Below, piece by piece: positions 1-5,336 of a DNA stretch of 7,910 bases. Position 1 is the stretch's first letter, and the number at the start of each line of letters is the position of its first letter. The translations under genes were made by a program, and so were the position numbers. Origin of the DNA: Bordetella parapertussis (GTDB lineage: Bacteria; Pseudomonadota; Gammaproteobacteria; Burkholderiales; CAIKXV01); NCBI GenBank assembly GCA_945877995.1, contig CAMDXD010000175.1, positions 1 to 7,910 on the forward strand, read 5' to 3'. Under the pieces are notes generated by a model. The model was not told where the DNA came from. It worked only from the letters and a program-made list of their open reading frames with translations, and searched no databases.

Positions 1-1
1 C

Positions 2-232
2 GACTGGCTGCGCGGCTTCGGCAATCTGCTGATCGTCGACCATGGCGACGGCTACATGACCCTCTACGGCAACAATGAATCCCTGCTCCGGCGCGTCGGC
101 GACGGCGTGCGCGGCGGCGATCCGGTCGCCACGGTCGGCTCCAGCGGCGGCTCCGGCCCGGCAGGTCTCTATTTCGAGCTGCGCCAGCAGGGAAAGCCGG
201 TCGATCCGCTCGGCTGGGCGGCCGGGCGCTGA
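2..232 (+). CDS. envC: Murein hydrolase activator EnvC, C-terminal end (partial, 5' end outside window)
   Basis: The window opens inside a reading frame of 76 codons plus TGA. The visible part is the end of a LytM/M23 domain: a core 'IVDHGDGYMTLYGNN' and a final 'GLYFELRQQGKPVDPLGW' strand. In active M23 peptidases these positions read Y-x-H and H-x-H; here they are Y-G-N and G-L-Y, so the metal-binding and catalytic histidines visible in this part are replaced. That degeneracy is the hallmark of EnvC, which does not cut peptidoglycan itself but, under FtsEX control, activates amidases such as AmiA/AmiB at the division septum. The closest alternative, a working M23 endopeptidase or NlpD, fits worse. 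The next gene, ctpA, is a frequent neighbour of envC in proteobacteria. The signal peptide and coiled coil expected of EnvC lie upstream and cannot be checked. Confidence 0.88.
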   Translation, partial: DWLRGFGNLLIVDHGDGYMTLYGNNESLLRRVGDGVRGGDPVATVGSSGGSGPAGLYFELRQQGKPVDPLGWAAGR

Positions 233-239
233 TCCGGCT

Positions 240-255
240 GCGGCGGCTCCGCCGC
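240..255 (+). other. GC hairpin after envC, possible weak terminator
   Basis: A near-perfect inverted repeat, GCGGCG-GCTC-CGCCGC, begins 7 bases after the envC stop codon. It can form a 6-bp all-GC stem with a four-base loop. No T-run follows, so a classical intrinsic terminator is not supported. It may be a weak attenuator or an RNA end-stabilising structure, or chance in GC-rich DNA. Confidence 0.25.
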
Positions 256-420
256 GTCCCGACTGCGTCCGGTTAAGGCTGTTACGTATGTGGCAGTGTT
301 GACGTAGCGTCCACCTCACGACGGGGCCTGCCAAGCTGCTACCATGCTTTCTGTTGCAATGCATTCCGTCGGCAACCTTCCCGGTCCGGCGTCAATCCTT
401 TCAGAGGTCACCGTTTCTCC

Positions 421-1881
421 ATGTCCCGGTCGTTGGGTTCAATCATGCGCAGCAAGGCAAGCCAGATCGGGCTGATCTGTGTCGGCGTCGTGCTCGGCGT
501 CCTCGTCAGCCTGAATTTCTCCGCGGTCGCACAGCGCGAGGCGCCCAGCCCGCTGCCGATCGAAGACCTGCGCGTGTTCACAGAGGTCTTCGCCCGCATC
601 AAGAGCGATTACGTCGAGACGGTGGAAGACCGCAAGTTGTTCACCGAGGCGATCAACGGCATGCTGTCGGGCCTCGATCCGCACTCCGCATACCTCGACC
701 AGGAGGCCTTCAAGGAGCTCCAGGTAGGCACCCAGGGCGAGTTCGGCGGCCTCGGTATCGAGGTCGGCATGGAAGACGGGCTGGTGCGCGTCGTCTCGCC
801 GATCGACGACACCCCTGCCTCGCGTGCGGGCCTTCGTCCCGGCGACCTGATCGTCCGGCTCGACGAGACGCCGGTGAAGGGCATGACGCTGAACGATGCC
901 GTGCGCCGGATGCGGGGCAAGCCGAACACCGACATCACGTTGACCATTGCGCGGCGCGGCGAAGATAAGCCGATCGTCGTCACGCTCACGCGTGCGGTGA
1001 TCAAGATCCAGAGCGTGCGCTCCGCAGTCATGGAGCCCGGCTACGGCTATATCCGCGTGACGCAGTTCCAGGAGCACACCGGCGAAAGCCTCGCGCAGGC
1101 GATCCAGCGCGTCTGGAAAGAGAACAATGGCAACATGCGCGGCCTGATCCTCGACCTGCGCAACGACCCGGGTGGCCTGCTCAACGGCGCGGTGGCTGTA
1201 TCGGCTGCGTTCCTGCCGACCAATGCGCTGGTCACCTATACCGACGGCCGCGCGCCCGATTCGCGGATGAAGCTCAACGCCAGCCCCGAGTTCTACCTGC
1301 GCGGGACCTCGCAGGGCGACTACCTGCGCGGGCTGCCGAAGGATGTGAAGTCGGTCCCGCTGGTGGTGCTGATCAACGCCGGGTCGGCCTCGGCTTCCGA
1401 GATCGTTGCCGGCGCGCTGCAGGATCACAAGCGTGCGACCATCATCGGCACCCAGAGCTTCGGCAAGGGTTCGGTGCAGACCATCCTGCCGCTGACCAAC
1501 AGCACCGCGATCAAGCTCACCACGGCGCGCTACTTCACGCCGAACGGTCGCTCGATCCAGGCCAAGGGGATCACGCCCGACATCGTGGTCGAAGACCCCA
1601 GCAATCCGAGCGACGGCCAGCGTGTGCGCGAGGCCGACCTGAACCGGCACTTGTCCGACGGCAAGGGTGGCGAGCCCAAGGCAACGCCGCGTCCGCGCCC
1701 GGATGCGAAGAAAGACGAGCCCGCCCGCCCGCGCGTCGAGCCGATCCGGCTCGAGCCCGGTCAGGTGTTCTCGCGCGAAGATTTCCAGCTGATTCAGGCG
1801 CTGAACCACCTGAAGGGTCAGCCCGTGCAGCGCGAACTGCCAGTGGCCGCCACTGCGCCAGCCGCCACCGCCGCCCGCTGA
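421..1881 (+). CDS. ctpA: Carboxyl-terminal processing protease CtpA (S41 family, PDZ)
   Basis: This 486-residue protein is a periplasmic serine protease that cuts near substrate C-termini. Residues 13-37 form a hydrophobic export segment ending in AVA|Q, a possible signal-peptidase site. A helical N-terminal region (about 46-96) precedes a PDZ domain (about 97-180, with GGLGIEV at 109-115). The S41 core follows: the motif GSASASEI places the catalytic Ser at 324, with the Lys of FGKG at 349, exactly 25 residues later as in Prc/CtpA, and Gln at 353. A Pro/Arg/Lys/Glu-rich linker (about 413-448) leads to a final helix (about 451-466). In Pseudomonas, CtpA with the lipoprotein LbcA degrades peptidoglycan hydrolases, so its place after envC suggests a role in envelope remodelling. 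ATG 421 has AGAGGT 12 bases upstream; an in-frame ATG at 445 would shorten the n-region but keep the signal. A weak extended -10 (TGCTACCAT, 337-345) lies upstream with no good -35. Confidence 0.95.
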   Translation: MSRSLGSIMRSKASQIGLICVGVVLGVLVSLNFSAVAQREAPSPLPIEDLRVFTEVFARIKSDYVETVEDRKLFTEAINGMLSGLDPHSAYLDQEAFKELQVGTQGEFGGLGIEVGMEDGLVRVVSPIDDTPASRAGLRPGDLIVRLDETPVKGMTLNDAVRRMRGKPNTDITLTIARRGEDKPIVVTLTRAVIKIQSVRSAVMEPGYGYIRVTQFQEHTGESLAQAIQRVWKENNGNMRGLILDLRNDPGGLLNGAVAVSAAFLPTNALVTYTDGRAPDSRMKLNASPEFYLRGTSQGDYLRGLPKDVKSVPLVVLINAGSASASEIVAGALQDHKRATIIGTQSFGKGSVQTILPLTNSTAIKLTTARYFTPNGRSIQAKGITPDIVVEDPSNPSDGQRVREADLNRHLSDGKGGEPKATPRPRPDAKKDEPARPRVEPIRLEPGQVFSREDFQLIQALNHLKGQPVQRELPVAATAPAATAAR

Positions 1882-1921
1882 AGATCCGGCCGCTGCAGGC
1901 GTGGGCATCGGCCCGGGCCTT

Positions 1922-1942
1922 GCAGCCGGCAGGGCCGGCTGC
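1922..1942 (+). other. Perfect 9-bp hairpin between ctpA and moeB
   Basis: GCAGCCGGC (1922-1930), loop AGG, GCCGGCTGC (1934-1942): all nine pairs match. It lies in the 78-bp gap, 40 bases after the ctpA stop and 17 bases before the moeB start. Only CTTCC follows, not a T-run, so it is at best a Rho-assisted or partial terminator. A 3'-end stabiliser for ctpA mRNA or a structure limiting moeB translation is equally possible. Confidence 0.5.
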
Positions 1943-1959
1943 CTTCCGGGCTCTCTGCG

Positions 1960-2724
1960 ATGGATGACGACCAGCTCACACGCTACAGCCGCCATATCCT
2001 GCTCGACGAGATCGGGATCGATGGCCAGCAACGCCTGCTTGACGGCCGGGTGCTCCTGGTCGGGGCCGGAGGCCTGGGTTCCCCGGTTGCCCTCTATCTC
2101 GCGAGCGCCGGTATCGGCGAACTGGTGGTCTGCGATGCGGACCGGGTCGACCTGACCAACCTGCAGCGGCAGGTTGCGCACACCACGCAGAGCATCGGCA
2201 TGCTCAAGGTCGACTCCATCGGCCGTTCGATGCAGGCGATCAACCCTGCCACGCGCGTGGTCGCGGTGGCGCAGCGGCTGGAAGGCGAGGCGTTGCTCGA
2301 ACGGGTCGCCGCGGCCGACGTGGTGGTCGACGCCAGCGACAACTTCGCGACCCGCTACGCCCTCAATGCGGCCTGCGTGCGATTGCGCAAGCCGCTGGTG
2401 TCAGGGGCTGCTATCCGTTTCGACGGGCAGATATCGGTGTTCGACCTGCGCCGTGACGACAGCCCGTGCTACCACTGTCTGTTCCCGCAGGAAGCGGTGC
2501 CCGGAGAGGAAGAGGAGCGCTGCGCGGTGATGGGCGTGTTCGCGCCGCTGGTCGGGGTCATCGGTGCGATGCAGGCGGGCGAAGTGCTCAAGCTCGTTGC
2601 CGGGGTCGGCAGGCCCCTGTCGGGACGGCTGCTGCTGTTCAGTGCACGCGAGGCCGACTGGCGCGCAGTACGGGTGAAGCGGGATCCGGCCTGTCCCGTC
2701 TGCGCGGGGCGCGGCCAGGCCTGA
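1960..2724 (+). CDS. moeB: Molybdopterin-synthase adenylyltransferase MoeB (HesA/MoeB/ThiF family)
   Basis: The 254-residue protein is an E1-like enzyme that adenylates the C-terminal glycine of a small ubiquitin-fold sulfur carrier (MoaD for MoeB, ThiS for ThiF). The start matches the family's 'LxRYSRHILLDEIG' opening, so ATG 1960 is secure although no good Shine-Dalgarno precedes it. The nucleotide loop GAGGLGSP is at 35-42, followed by the D-x-D-x-V-D-x-x-N-L-Q-R-Q stretch (59-71), Lys83 and D-A-S-D-N-F-x-T-R (124-132), all ATP-site signatures. Two Cys pairs, C170/C173 and C245/C248, form the structural zinc site. Cys188 sits where ThiF carries its reactive cysteine. There is no C-terminal rhodanese domain, so it is not the MOCS3/MoeZ type. 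MoeB and ThiF cannot be separated with certainty from sequence alone; the length and this neighbourhood (after ctpA) favour the moeB annotation. No carrier-protein gene is nearby. Confidence 0.88.
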   Translation: MDDDQLTRYSRHILLDEIGIDGQQRLLDGRVLLVGAGGLGSPVALYLASAGIGELVVCDADRVDLTNLQRQVAHTTQSIGMLKVDSIGRSMQAINPATRVVAVAQRLEGEALLERVAAADVVVDASDNFATRYALNAACVRLRKPLVSGAAIRFDGQISVFDLRRDDSPCYHCLFPQEAVPGEEEERCAVMGVFAPLVGVIGAMQAGEVLKLVAGVGRPLSGRLLLFSAREADWRAVRVKRDPACPVCAGRGQA

Positions 2725-2733
2725 GGGCGCGTT

Positions 2734-3312
2734 TCAGGTCGACAGCAGTATCTTGCGTTGCTCGGCCCAGAACTGCGACGGGTCGCGCGTGAAGCCGCTC
2801 TTGGCGAACTGGTGCCAGCGGCCGACCACGAAAGCCATGATCGCATTGGCCTGGGCCGCCACGTCGGCATCGCCCGGCAACTCGCCCTTGGTCTGCGACA
2901 GCCGCAGTGCCTGCTTCAGCGTGGCTTCGATCCGGTCGTGCATCTGGTTGATCCGCGCCTGCAGTCGCACGTTCTCGTGCACCAGCGCCTCGCCGATCAG
3001 CACCCGGCTCATGCCCGGATTCTTCTTCGAGAACGCGAGCAGCACCGCAACCATGGCGTCGACCTGCTTCAGGCCGATCGGCTCATCGCTGGCGATCTTG
3101 TTGACCAGGCTGAACACGGTCTGCTCGATGAACTCGATCAGTCCCTCGAACATCTGCGCCTTGCTCGCGAAATGGCGGTAGAGCGCCGCCTCCGACACGT
3201 CGAGCCGGGCGGCGAGTGAGGCGGTGGTGATCTTTTCCGGGCTCGGGACTTCGAGCATCTCGGCGAGCGTCTGCAGGATCTGCAGTCTGCGTTCACCTGT
3301 ACGGGGCGGCAT
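2734..3312 (-). CDS. slmA: Nucleoid occlusion factor SlmA (TetR fold)
   Basis: The 192-residue protein is a TetR-fold DNA-binding protein that, bound to chromosomal sites, blocks FtsZ assembly over the nucleoid. The N-terminal helix-turn-helix spans about 28-55 and contains the SlmA signature 'VSEAALYRHFASKAQMF', followed by 'LIEFIEQ' and 'KKNPGMSR'. An ungapped comparison with the E. coli protein from memory runs at an offset of 4 residues from M54 to L105. The start is taken at 3312 because GGAGGG lies 6 bases upstream and the protein then begins MPPRTGERR, close to family length (198 in E. coli). An open frame continues upstream to an ATG at 3405 but encodes nothing family-like. Its stop faces that of moeB with 9 bp between. 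The gene follows argB and a nucleotidase gene on the same strand, an arrangement known in betaproteobacteria. Several positions equivalent to known FtsZ-contact residues differ (see findings). Confidence 0.9.
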   Translation of the reverse strand: MPPRTGERRLQILQTLAEMLEVPSPEKITTASLAARLDVSEAALYRHFASKAQMFEGLIEFIEQTVFSLVNKIASDEPIGLKQVDAMVAVLLAFSKKNPGMSRVLIGEALVHENVRLQARINQMHDRIEATLKQALRLSQTKGELPGDADVAAQANAIMAFVVGRWHQFAKSGFTRDPSQFWAEQRKILLST

Positions 3313-3318
3313 GATGAA

Positions 3319-3324
3319 CCCTCC
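3319..3324 (-). promoter_or_regulatory. Strong Shine-Dalgarno setting the slmA start
   Basis: On the minus strand GGAGGG is followed by six bases and then the ATG ending at 3312. This decides the start against the in-frame upstream ATG at 3405, which has no comparable site. Confidence 0.8.
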
Positions 3325-3354
3325 ACGGGATACTGTCCGGTCTGGCGTCCGGGG

Positions 3355-3376
3355 CCGGCAACGATCCGGTTGCCGG
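3355..3376 (-). other. 8-bp inverted repeat in the slmA leader
   Basis: CCGGCAAC (3355-3362) and GTTGCCGG (3369-3376) are perfect complements around the six-base loop GATCCG. If transcription begins near 3419, this hairpin sits inside the slmA 5' leader, about 30 bases upstream of the Shine-Dalgarno. It could be an operator half-site pair or an RNA structure. No T-run follows it on the minus strand, so it is not a standard terminator. Confidence 0.5.
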
Positions 3377-3425
3377 GGAACTCCGACACCATCGATTGTG
3401 AGCACACGCTTCGTTGCAAAAACGC

Positions 3426-3455
3426 ATTCTAGGCGGATTAAGACGTGAGGGTGAA
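3426..3455 (-). promoter_or_regulatory. Likely sigma-70 promoter for slmA
   Basis: Read on the minus strand: TTCACC at 3455-3450 (4 of 6 matches to TTGACA), an 18-base spacer, and TAGAAT at 3431-3426 (5 of 6 matches to TATAAT). The surrounding stretch (about 3410-3470) is visibly more A/T-rich than the rest of the window. The predicted start is near 3419, giving a leader of about 107 bases. This would let slmA be transcribed apart from the argB unit. Confidence 0.55.
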
Positions 3456-3487
3456 GGAAAAATGCAGGGTCGCGCCGTGCATTCCCC

Positions 3488-3501
3488 GCGCCTTCCGGCG
3501 C
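3488..3501 (-). other. Small GNRA-loop hairpin directly after the nucleotidase stop
   Basis: On the minus strand GCGCC-GGAA-GGCGC follows the stop codon of the nucleotidase gene without a gap. The GGAA loop fits the stable GNRA tetraloop class. No T-run follows immediately (the next bases are GGGGAATG); a T5 run occurs only some 25 bases further on. It may stabilise the 3' end of the argB-nucleotidase mRNA. Confidence 0.35.
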
Positions 3502-4164
3502 TCATCGCAGCTGCGGAAGGCAGCGCGTCATTTCCTGCAGGCCGGTCACCATCAGGTCGACATAGCCGGATCGCTGCACGCGCAGCAGCCCCGGTTTGCG
3601 GCGCGCGATGTACACCGTGCGCATGCCGAGGGCGCGCGCCGTGGCCAGATTGACCAGTGAATCCTCGACCATGATGCTGCGCCGCGGGTCGATCCGGTGG
3701 CGTCGGAACAGTTCGCGGAAGCCACGCACGTCCGGCTTCGGCCGGTAGCCGGTATGCTCGATCGTGAACACGGCGTCGAACAGATCGGTGATGCCCAGCA
3801 CCTCGAGCACCGCCCGGCAGTAGTGTTCCGGCGAATTCGAGAACACCACCTTGCGTCCGGGCAGCCGGTGCAGCAGCGTGCGCAGTCCCCTCTCGCGGAT
3901 CACCATCCGGTCGAGTTCGGGAAACTGGTGCGTCTCGTGCAGGAAGTGGTCCGGGTCGGTGTCGTGGTGTTTCATCAGCCCGAGCAGCGTCGCGCCGTAC
4001 TGCAGCCAGTAGCGGCGCCGCAGCGCGCTCGCCTCGGCTTCCGGCAGCCCGAGGTGCCGCATCACGTACTCGGTCATCGACCGATTCATGTGCGGGAAGA
4101 TGTGCGGCGTGCAGTAGTGCAGCGTGTTGTCGAGGTCGAAGACCCAGGTGCGGGCCCGGGCCAT
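3502..4164 (-). CDS. Pyrimidine 5'-nucleotidase (HAD superfamily, SDT1/YjjG-like)
   Basis: This 220-residue cytoplasmic HAD hydrolase shows all four motifs in order. Motif I is DLDNTLH with the nucleophile Asp10 and the acid/base Asp12. Motif II is V-F-S-N-S with Ser109. Motif III is the Lys of RPKPD at 143. Motif IV is VEDS with Asp168 for magnesium. The alpha-helical cap lies between motifs I and II (about 17-95) and includes a 'RRYWLQYGATLLGL' stretch, which I recognise from the pyrimidine 5'-nucleotidase (SDT1-like) subgroup. That subgroup dephosphorylates UMP/CMP-type nucleotides; the exact substrate here is inferred. It starts 13 bp after the argB stop, with GAG from TGAGAG as a weak ribosome site, so it is probably co-transcribed and perhaps coupled with argB. 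The argB / nucleotidase / slmA order is familiar from betaproteobacteria. Phosphoglycolate phosphatase is a less likely alternative. Confidence 0.87.
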   Translation of the reverse strand: MARARTWVFDLDNTLHYCTPHIFPHMNRSMTEYVMRHLGLPEAEASALRRRYWLQYGATLLGLMKHHDTDPDHFLHETHQFPELDRMVIRERGLRTLLHRLPGRKVVFSNSPEHYCRAVLEVLGITDLFDAVFTIEHTGYRPKPDVRGFRELFRRHRIDPRRSIMVEDSLVNLATARALGMRTVYIARRKPGLLRVQRSGYVDLMVTGLQEMTRCLPQLR

Positions 4165-4177
4165 CAGCGGCGTACTC

Positions 4178-5068
4178 TCATCGGCTGCGGATCATCGTGC
4201 CGACGCCCTGGTCGGTCATGATCTCGAGCAGCACGCAGTGGTCGACCCGGCCGTCGATGATGTGCACCGAGGCCACGCCGCCGCGGGCGGCATCCAGCGC
4301 CGAGGAGATCTTCGGCAGCATGCCGCCGGAGATGGTGCCGTCGGCGAACAGTTCGTCGATGCGGCGCGCGGTCAGGCCGGTGAGCAGGTTGCCCGCCTTG
4401 TCGAGCACGCCGGGCGTGTTGGTGAGCAGCATCAGCTTCTCGGCCTTCAGGATCTCGGCGACCTTGCCGGCCACCAGGTCGGCGTTGATGTTGTAGGTCT
4501 CGCCCGCCGAGCCGGAGCCGATCGGCGCGATCACCGGGATGAAGCCGCTCGAGGTCAGGGTCTGGATGATGCTGGGGTCGACCGATTCGATCTCGCCGAC
4601 CTGGCCGATGTCGATCTTCTCGTCCGGGTTCTCCATCCGCGCGACCATCATCTTGCGGGCACGGATCAGGCCGCCATCCTGACCGGTCAGCCCGACCGCC
4701 TTGCCGCCGGCGCTGTTGATCAGCTCGACGATCTCCTTGTTCACCTGGCCGGCGAGCACCATCTCGACGATGTCCATCGTCTCGGCGTCGGTCACGCGCA
4801 TGCCCTGCACGAACTCGCCCTTCTTGCCGACGCGGGCGAGCAGCTGCTCGATCTGCGGCCCTCCGCCATGCACGACGACCGGATTCAAGCCGACCAGCCG
4901 CAGCAGCACCACGTCGTGCGCGAACGACTGCTTCAGCTTCTCGTCGGTCATCGCGTTGCCGCCGTATTTGATGACCACGGTGCGCCCGTGGAAGCGGCGG
5001 ATGTAGGGCAGTGCCTCGGACAGGACCTGGGCTTTCTGCGTGGCGGTCAATGGGACGGCATCGGTCAT
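4178..5068 (-). CDS. argB: Acetylglutamate kinase ArgB
   Basis: The 296-residue amino-acid kinase phosphorylates N-acetyl-L-glutamate with ATP, the second step of arginine synthesis in the cytoplasm. Visible motifs are KYGGNAM (Lys34), HGGGPQI (67-73), the substrate arginine in G-M-R-V-T-D (Arg91), GLTGQDGGLI (127-135), Y-N-I-N-A-D (192-197) and the Lys of M-L-P-K (Lys253). A helical N-terminal extension (about 8-26, Q-K-A-Q-V-L-S-E-A-L-P-Y-I) precedes the kinase core. Such an extension marks the arginine-inhibited hexameric enzymes, so feedback inhibition by arginine is likely but inferred. The next Met (40) is inside the ATP-binding motif, so ATG 5068 is the only reasonable start despite no clear Shine-Dalgarno. 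argB is the first gene of the minus-strand unit and is divergent from the carboxypeptidase gene. Confidence 0.97.
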   Translation of the reverse strand: MTDAVPLTATQKAQVLSEALPYIRRFHGRTVVIKYGGNAMTDEKLKQSFAHDVVLLRLVGLNPVVVHGGGPQIEQLLARVGKKGEFVQGMRVTDAETMDIVEMVLAGQVNKEIVELINSAGGKAVGLTGQDGGLIRARKMMVARMENPDEKIDIGQVGEIESVDPSIIQTLTSSGFIPVIAPIGSGSAGETYNINADLVAGKVAEILKAEKLMLLTNTPGVLDKAGNLLTGLTARRIDELFADGTISGGMLPKISSALDAARGGVASVHIIDGRVDHCVLLEIMTDQGVGTMIRSR

Positions 5069-5078
5069 CGGGGCGGGG

Positions 5079-5091
5079 CGCGCGTTGCGCG
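5079..5091 (-). other. Short GC hairpin in the argB leader
   Basis: CGCGC-GTT-GCGCG is a 5-bp all-GC stem with a three-base loop whose near edge is 10 bases upstream of the argB ATG, where a Shine-Dalgarno would normally be. The rest of the leader on the coding strand is C-rich with no purine tract. It may lower translation initiation, or be chance in very GC-rich sequence. Confidence 0.3.
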
Positions 5092-5111
5092 GGGTGAAAG
5101 GCGAGGTACCG

Positions 5112-5117
5112 ATTCTA
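5112..5117 (-). promoter_or_regulatory. Candidate -10 box for argB
   Basis: On the minus strand GCTAGAATC contains TAGAAT (5 of 6 to TATAAT), the same hexamer as in the proposed slmA promoter and also preceded by CT. The start would be near 5105, leaving a leader of about 36 bases before argB. No convincing -35 is visible at 16-19 bases spacing, so an activator or a weak promoter is implied. Confidence 0.4.
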
Positions 5118-5305
5118 GCGGCCGGGGCGGGCGGGCGGTATCCGCATGCTGGGTCCGCCAGGCATTGCGCGGTGGCGCCGGGCGGTCACCGGGCATGGAA
5201 GGTGCACTGCGCCTGGCCATGGCATCGTGGCGTGGTCAGGCGTGCGTTCCACGCGCCGGCTCTTCGCCTGCGCGCCGATCGCCAGAGGCGACGCCGTCGG
5301 TCGGC

Positions 5306-5311
5306 TATACT
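5306..5311 (+). promoter_or_regulatory. Candidate -10 box for the dacC-dat-DUF493 unit
   Basis: TATACT (5 of 6 to TATAAT) lies 25 bases before ATG 5337, giving a start near 5318 and a very short leader. A -35 is not clear at normal spacing; the -35 area instead holds a small inverted repeat TCGCC-AGA-GGCGA (5279-5291), flanked by GCCGA (5274-5278) and TCGGC (5301-5305). The rest of the 268-bp gap (5069-5336) between the divergent genes shows no other gene. Confidence 0.5.
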
Positions 5312-5336
5312 CGATCGTTTTCCGGAAACCCCCCAG

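Noticed and set aside
299..304. TTGACG as a -35 box for ctpA
   Set aside because: No acceptable -10 hexamer occurs 16-18 bases downstream; the only -10-like sequence (TACCAT, 340-345) is 35 bases away.
439..2181. 580-codon open frame on the minus strand opposite ctpA and the start of moeB
   Set aside because: It mirrors the codon positions of a clear S41 protease, has Arg/Ala/Gly-rich composition without any recognisable motif, and is the usual shadow frame of GC-rich coding DNA.
3313..3405. 31-codon upstream extension of slmA to an ATG at 3405
   Set aside because: The strong GGAGGG at 3319-3324 and the family N-terminus both support the ATG at 3312; the extension crosses the leader inverted repeat.
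4167..4181. GTACTC-containing SlmA-like site between argB and the nucleotidase gene
   Set aside because: Only about 8 of 12 positions match the gammaproteobacterial consensus, within chance expectation, and it overlaps the argB stop codon.
5040..5336. 99-codon upstream extension of the carboxypeptidase frame
   Set aside because: It overlaps the argB start on the other strand, precedes the best -10 box, and would bury the obvious signal peptide inside the protein.
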